DNA of 64,000 nucleotides. Source: an uncultured Trueperaceae bacterium. Its GTDB lineage: Bacteria; Deinococcota; Deinococci; Deinococcales; Trueperaceae. How positions within the stretch are numbered: the first letter of the stretch is position 1; the number at the start of each line of letters is the position of its first letter. The stretch covers positions 186,001 through 250,000 of the forward strand of contig CALMXZ010000012.1 of NCBI GenBank assembly GCA_937873495.1. The letters run 5' to 3'. Positions 60,650-64,000 of this stretch are shown here, piece by piece. Made by a program: the position numbers and the translations under genes. The notes under the pieces were generated by a model. The model was not told the DNA's origin, searched no databases, and worked only from the letters and a program-made list of their open reading frames with translations.

Positions 60650-61407
60650 CTCCCCGCCTCCAGGCGGGAAGCGAGCACCTCCGGGTATCCGGCCGCGATG
60701 ACGTCGGCTTGAACGGACCGCACGTCGTAGGCGACGCGGTGATGCGTGAGCAGGCCGGCGCCGTGGTCGAAGATCACGTAGGACGCCAGCGGGATCTGGT
60801 CGCGCGGCTGCCCCACCGCGCCCGGGTTGGCGATGGTGCGCGCCAGCGGGGGGAGACGGTAGGTCGAGCCGCCTGACTCCTTGAACGTGACGGTGCGCCA
60901 GAGCTCCTGCGGCCCCTTCGTCACGGTGGCGAACACCTTGGGGACGTGGGTGTGGCCGACGAACAGGAGCTTCTCCGTCATGAGCCCGACGTTCGCCTGC
61001 GCCGCCGCCACGGTCGACAGATAGTCCCACTGTTGGGCAAGCGCGCCGTGCGCCGCCTCGAAGCCGTGTTGCGAGTGGCGAGGCACGAGGGCCCCGAGGA
61101 AACGCAGCGAGTCGCCGCTCAGCGTGACCAGTTGGCGCTCGAGGACGTTCATCACGACCCCGGCGGCCCAATGGTCGCCGCGGTCGCCGTTGACCAGCTC
61201 GAGCAGGGCGGAGTCGTGGTTGCCAAGGATGCGCACGGCCGGGTCGAGCGCGATCAGGCGTTGGACGACCTCCTCGGCGTGCGGGTAGTAGCCGACGGCG
61301 TCGCCCAAGAAGATCACCTGGTCGTAGCCCTGCTTCTTGGCGTGTGAGATCACGGCTTCCAGCGCCGGAAGGTTGGCGTGGACGTCGCTGAGCACCAGGT
61401 ACCGCAT
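60646..61407 (-). CDS. YfcE/MJ0936-like metallophosphoesterase
   Basis: The 253-residue protein starts at ATG 61407 with MRYLVLSDVHANLPALEAV (D-x-H present), then IFLGDAVGYYPH, RILGNHDSALL, LFVGHTHVP and IANPGAVGQPRD. These are YfcE/ApaH-like single-domain phosphodiesterases. The substrate is unknown. The -10 TATCGT ends 7 bases upstream, so leaderless. Coupled to holB by a four-base overlap. Confidence 0.9.
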   Translation of the reverse strand: MRYLVLSDVHANLPALEAVISHAKKQGYDQVIFLGDAVGYYPHAEEVVQRLIALDPAVRILGNHDSALLELVNGDRGDHWAAGVVMNVLERQLVTLSGDSLRFLGALVPRHSQHGFEAAHGALAQQWDYLSTVAAAQANVGLMTEKLLFVGHTHVPKVFATVTKGPQELWRTVTFKESGGSTYRLPPLARTIANPGAVGQPRDQIPLASYVIFDHGAGLLTHHRVAYDVRSVQADVIAAGYPEVLASRLEAGR

Positions 61408-61414
61408 GGGCGCA

Positions 61415-61420
61415 ACGATA
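61415..61420 (-). promoter_or_regulatory. -10 of the phosphoesterase-holB operon
   Basis: Minus-strand TATCGT, 7 bases before ATG 61407. Confidence 0.6.
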
Positions 61421-61527
61421 CCAGGGCACGTGCCGCGCCTTAAGGGCGCGTCAGGGCGAGCGCGCGTCCTCAGGACGCGGGCGCCCATGGTGGCCGCGAG
61501 AGCCGGAAGAGCCGGCGCGCCAGCGGC

Positions 61528-61533
61528 TATACT
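61528..61533 (+). promoter_or_regulatory. -10 of the PEGA-protein gene
   Basis: TATACT ends 6 bases before GTG 61540. Confidence 0.6.
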
Positions 61534-61539
61534 TGCGTC

Positions 61540-62664
61540 GTGCGCCAGCCACGTCGTCTCTACCCCTCGCTAAGACGGGGTGCCGTGCTGCTGGCATGCT
61601 TGTTCGCGCTGGCCCATGCGCAGGTCTCCGTGCCTACCTTCGGCACGCGAGGCGACGTGCCCGACTCGTTGGTAAGCACCTTCATGGCCGCCTTCCGGTC
61701 GGCCGTTGGAGCGGCGACGGGCCTGGACGTGCGCAACGGCGAGCTGATCACCCCCGGCATCGCCGGGAGCCTCGAGCCCGGGTTCGCCATGCTGATAGCC
61801 GAACTCGATCAGGCGCGCTACGCCGTGAGCGGCGAGTTGGCGCGCTCCACGGCGGCGGCCGGCGATGCCTACGCCGTGAACATGATCGTCGTCGACTCGG
61901 AGCGCGACCGCGCCACGGACCTGATCAGCCTACCCCTCGACCCGGACGACCTCAGAACCGCGATCAGCCAGCTCGCGGCCACGGTCGCGACCTTCACGAG
62001 CGCCAGGGTCGACCTGCAGAGGGGGGACGCCGGGCTGTTCGTCTCGAGCGAACCGAAGGACGCGCAGGTGTTCCTCGACGGCGTCGCCCTCGGTAGGACC
62101 AGCCACCTCGACGTGGCCATGGTGGTGCCTGGTCGCTACCAACTCGAGGTGCGTAAAGAGGGCTTCCTACCAGACGTCCGCATGGTCGAGCTGCGCTCGG
62201 CCGACACGGCGTTCGTCCACGTCGTTCTGACGGCCATCTCCGGCGGCAGCATCCAGGTCATCGCCAACCCCCGCGCGCACGTCTTCCTCGACGGTGTCGA
62301 GGTCGGCAGGAGCCCGCTCACCGTCGCCGCCCTCCCTGGCACGCACCGGCTCACGCTCACCCGCGAAGGCTTCGCGGACGAGCAGATCGACGTGCTCGTG
62401 CGCAACTACCGCGTCACGCGCGTCGATCGCGAGCTGACGCCTGCGGTCGATCCGCTCGTCTTCTGGGAGGAGCGTCGCGAGGTGCTCGTCTACATCGACG
62501 GCGCCTTGCAGCCCGGCGCGTACGCGCAAGGCGTGAGGCCGGGCCTGCGCACCTTCGAGCTGCGCGAGGCCCGCGAGTCGCGCACCTACCTGCGAGCGGT
62601 CCCGGAGCACGGCGTCTACCGGCTCGACCTGGTCACGGGCGAACTGGTACGGGTCGGTAACTGA
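61540..62664 (+). CDS. Exported PEGA-domain protein
   Basis: The 374-residue protein has a signal peptide (MRQPRRLYPSLRRGAVLLAC to AHAQ), an N-terminal domain of unknown type, and two PEGA domains (VSSEPKDAQVFLDGVALGRT and VIANPRAHVFLDGVEVGRSP, each followed by PGRYQLEVRKEGF or PGTHRLTLTREGF). PEGA domains sit on the surface and are often linked to S-layer or polysaccharide. Its role is unknown. Confidence 0.88.
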   Translation: MRQPRRLYPSLRRGAVLLACLFALAHAQVSVPTFGTRGDVPDSLVSTFMAAFRSAVGAATGLDVRNGELITPGIAGSLEPGFAMLIAELDQARYAVSGELARSTAAAGDAYAVNMIVVDSERDRATDLISLPLDPDDLRTAISQLAATVATFTSARVDLQRGDAGLFVSSEPKDAQVFLDGVALGRTSHLDVAMVVPGRYQLEVRKEGFLPDVRMVELRSADTAFVHVVLTAISGGSIQVIANPRAHVFLDGVEVGRSPLTVAALPGTHRLTLTREGFADEQIDVLVRNYRVTRVDRELTPAVDPLVFWEERREVLVYIDGALQPGAYAQGVRPGLRTFELREARESRTYLRAVPEHGVYRLDLVTGELVRVGN

Positions 62665-62684
62665 CGCCGCCTTGGCGGCCCCCG

Positions 62685-63683
62685 TCAGCGCCCGCTCGGT
62701 AGCGGCACGCTCAGCCCGAGCGAGGCGGCGTACGCCGTGCCGCTCGCTACTCTCCACGCCGAGCCGACCCCCAGATCGCTCCCGAGGTCGGCCGCCAGTT
62801 CCCACGTCCCACCCGTGAACGCCGGCGCGCTCGCGGCGGCATGCACGCGCAGGGGGCGCAGGTCGAGGCGGAACGGCTCGTAAGCCGCGTCCAGGCTGAC
62901 GCGCACGGGGCCGAAGTCCTCGACGACGCTCACGCGCCCGCCCACAGCGAGGCCGGCGGGGGAGGCGCCCACGAGTGCCACGAAGGTCCAGTCGGGTGCC
63001 CGGCCCCGCGTGAGCGTCAGCCCGACCCCGCCGGCGCCCGAGGCCGTGGCCAGCCCCGGCGGCGCGTAGCCGAGCGCGACGGCGAAGAGTTCGTCGTCCC
63101 CGAGCGCCCGTAGCCAGCGCAAGCGCGCCTCGCCCCGCAGCGCGACGCCGCCGGCGAAGTAGACCTCCGGCGTCGCCTCGAGCACCAGGTCGCGGTTCGG
63201 TCTCCACGTGACACCGGCCTGGACGCCGAAGGCCGCGCTCGCGAGGTCCGGGCGATCGGTGGCGGCCAGGGCCTCTTGCCGGAGCAGTCGCTCTGGGCCG
63301 AACCCCGCCACGGCGAGGCGCACGGCCACCGGGCCGAGCACGCCCCGCGCGCCCAACCGCGCCTCGGCGCTTCCGTCGACTCGGAGGGTGCCCGAGGCAT
63401 CGAAGACGACGTTGCCTAGCGGGCCGAAGGCGCGGCTCGTGCTCAAGGCCAGGCCGACCTGAGGGGCGCCGGCGTAGCGCAGGTCGAGCGTTACCGTCCC
63501 ACCCTCGACCCGCATCCCCTCGAACCGGATGCCGAACGCCGCTCCGGCGGGCGCACTGGTGGGCGCGGTGGCGGGGGAGAGCGCCCCCAGCCAGACCCTG
63601 ACGCCCTGGGCGCCGGCGGTGGCGGCGCAGGCCGGCGTGACGAGCGTGACGACCGTGAGAGCCAGGCGAAGGACGCGAAACAT
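62685..63683 (-). CDS. Exported beta-strand-rich protein of unknown function
   Basis: The 332-residue protein begins MFRVLRLALTVVTLVTPACA, a signal peptide cut near ATAGAQ (a lipobox is not convincing). The rest is Gly/Ala-rich with long alternating strands (VRLAVAGFGPERLL, WELAADLGSDLGVGSAW, YAASLGLSVPLPSGR), which suggests a beta-barrel or beta-helix surface protein. No family recognised. Convergent with the PEGA gene. Confidence 0.7.
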   Translation of the reverse strand: MFRVLRLALTVVTLVTPACAATAGAQGVRVWLGALSPATAPTSAPAGAAFGIRFEGMRVEGGTVTLDLRYAGAPQVGLALSTSRAFGPLGNVVFDASGTLRVDGSAEARLGARGVLGPVAVRLAVAGFGPERLLRQEALAATDRPDLASAAFGVQAGVTWRPNRDLVLEATPEVYFAGGVALRGEARLRWLRALGDDELFAVALGYAPPGLATASGAGGVGLTLTRGRAPDWTFVALVGASPAGLAVGGRVSVVEDFGPVRVSLDAAYEPFRLDLRPLRVHAAASAPAFTGGTWELAADLGSDLGVGSAWRVASGTAYAASLGLSVPLPSGR

Positions 63684-63689
63684 GCCATG

Positions 63690-63695
63690 ACGCTA
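63690..63695 (-). promoter_or_regulatory. -10 of the exported beta-rich protein gene
   Basis: Minus-strand TAGCGT, 6 bases before ATG 63683. Confidence 0.58.
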
Positions 63696-63725
63696 CCCCG
63701 AACGCGGCCAACGGACGCGCGGTGT

Positions 63726-63731
63726 TACACT
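63726..63731 (+). promoter_or_regulatory. Probable -10 of glgP
   Basis: TACACT at 63726-63731 leaves a leader of about 77 bases before ATG 63815. No good -35 is seen. Confidence 0.35.
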
Positions 63732-63814
63732 GCCGTCCGCCCTTAGCGGGGTATGGGCGCAGAACCAGCCCGGCTGCCGGCGCCTGACCTGATACGAAGC
63801 GAGCATCCCTGAAC

Positions 63815-64000
63815 ATGAGCATCCTCGGTCGACTGACACTCCTTCCCAGACTGCCCGAACCGCTGGCGCGCCTCGAAGAGCTCGCGCACGACCTCTACTG
63901 GAGCTGGCGCTCCGATGCCAGGCGCATCTTCCGGCGGCTCGACGTCGGCCTCTGGGAAGCCTGCGGGCACAACCCGGTCGCGATGCTGCGCGACGTCGCC
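63815..64000 (+). CDS. glgP: Alpha-glucan phosphorylase, N-terminal part (cut by window end)
   Basis: The first 62 residues (MSILGRLTLLPRLPEPLARL, then EELAHDLYWSWRSDARRIFR) match the DUF3417 N-terminus of bacterial alpha-glucan (maltodextrin) phosphorylases, including HDLYWSW. The enzyme would release glucose 1-phosphate from glycogen or maltodextrin with pyridoxal phosphate. The catalytic part lies outside the window. Upstream Shine-Dalgarno is weak. Confidence 0.8.
   Translation, partial: MSILGRLTLLPRLPEPLARLEELAHDLYWSWRSDARRIFRRLDVGLWEACGHNPVAMLRDVA

Overview
The window is very GC-rich, densely coded chromosomal DNA with no gene-free stretch over 300 bases. It contains no prophage, transposase, rRNA or CRISPR array that I can see. 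The gene content suggests a Deinococcota bacterium, most likely Truepera-like: futalosine-type menaquinone genes (mqnD plus a UbiA-family prenyltransferase), a DUF512 radical-SAM protein, PSP1, a split B12-dependent methylmalonyl-CoA mutase and CdaA/CdaR. The strongest hint is the promoter style: about twenty genes have a TANNNT -10 hexamer ending 6 to 9 bases before the start codon and no ribosome-binding site, as expected for the leaderless mRNAs known from Deinococcus. The taxonomic call is inference, not a database match.

Layout. 1-8160: end of a DUF815 ATPase, a Ca2+-type P-ATPase, a coupled glycosyltransferase/FAD-oxidoreductase pair and a PrcB-like lipoprotein. 8262-17034: dgt and a hisN-like phosphatase diverging from one shared symmetric -10, then ispG, a cobalamin adenosyltransferase, an outer-membrane-like protein, pyrD, scpA and typA. 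17113-18851: two unrecognised exported proteins with a composition unlike their surroundings. 19059-25909: gnd, a glutaredoxin-like protein, menG with two followers, mqnD, a CoA-binding protein and a PIG-L deacetylase. 26704-27958: infC-rpmI-rplT. 28044-31094: a TetR regulator, a 2-hydroxyacid dehydrogenase and hisD. 31138-35928 (minus strand): dxr followed by two site-2 proteases, a glycosyltransferase and a metallo-beta-lactamase-fold hydrolase. 36032-37383: CBS and S4-domain proteins. 37532-42116 (minus): cdaA-cdaR-def-fmt-der in one tight operon. 42333-48282: prfB with its programmed frameshift, a phosphoesterase, ygfZ, the two methylmalonyl-CoA mutase chains and an M23 peptidase. 48334-54190: a coiled-coil zinc-ribbon gene behind a candidate attenuator, DUF512, UbiA-family, tRNA-Asp, Lon-N and truD. 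54234-64000: a double-VWA protein, a histidine kinase with rnhB, PSP1, holB with a phosphoesterase, a PEGA protein, a beta-barrel-like protein and the start of glgP.

Genes work together across the window: ispG and dxr (MEP isoprenoid pathway) supply prenyl chains; mqnD, the UbiA-family enzyme and menG belong to menaquinone synthesis; PyrD probably passes electrons to that quinone; the cobalamin adenosyltransferase supplies the cofactor for methylmalonyl-CoA mutase; hisN-like and hisD belong to histidine synthesis; infC, rpmI, rplT, def, fmt, der, prfB, typA and truD serve translation.

The most unusual signals are a leaderless 27-codon leader peptide that runs through an intrinsic terminator just upstream of the zinc-ribbon gene (49030-49128), the symmetric -10 shared by dgt and hisN (9410-9433), the ATT start of infC, and the long perfect palindromes downstream of der (37475-37539).
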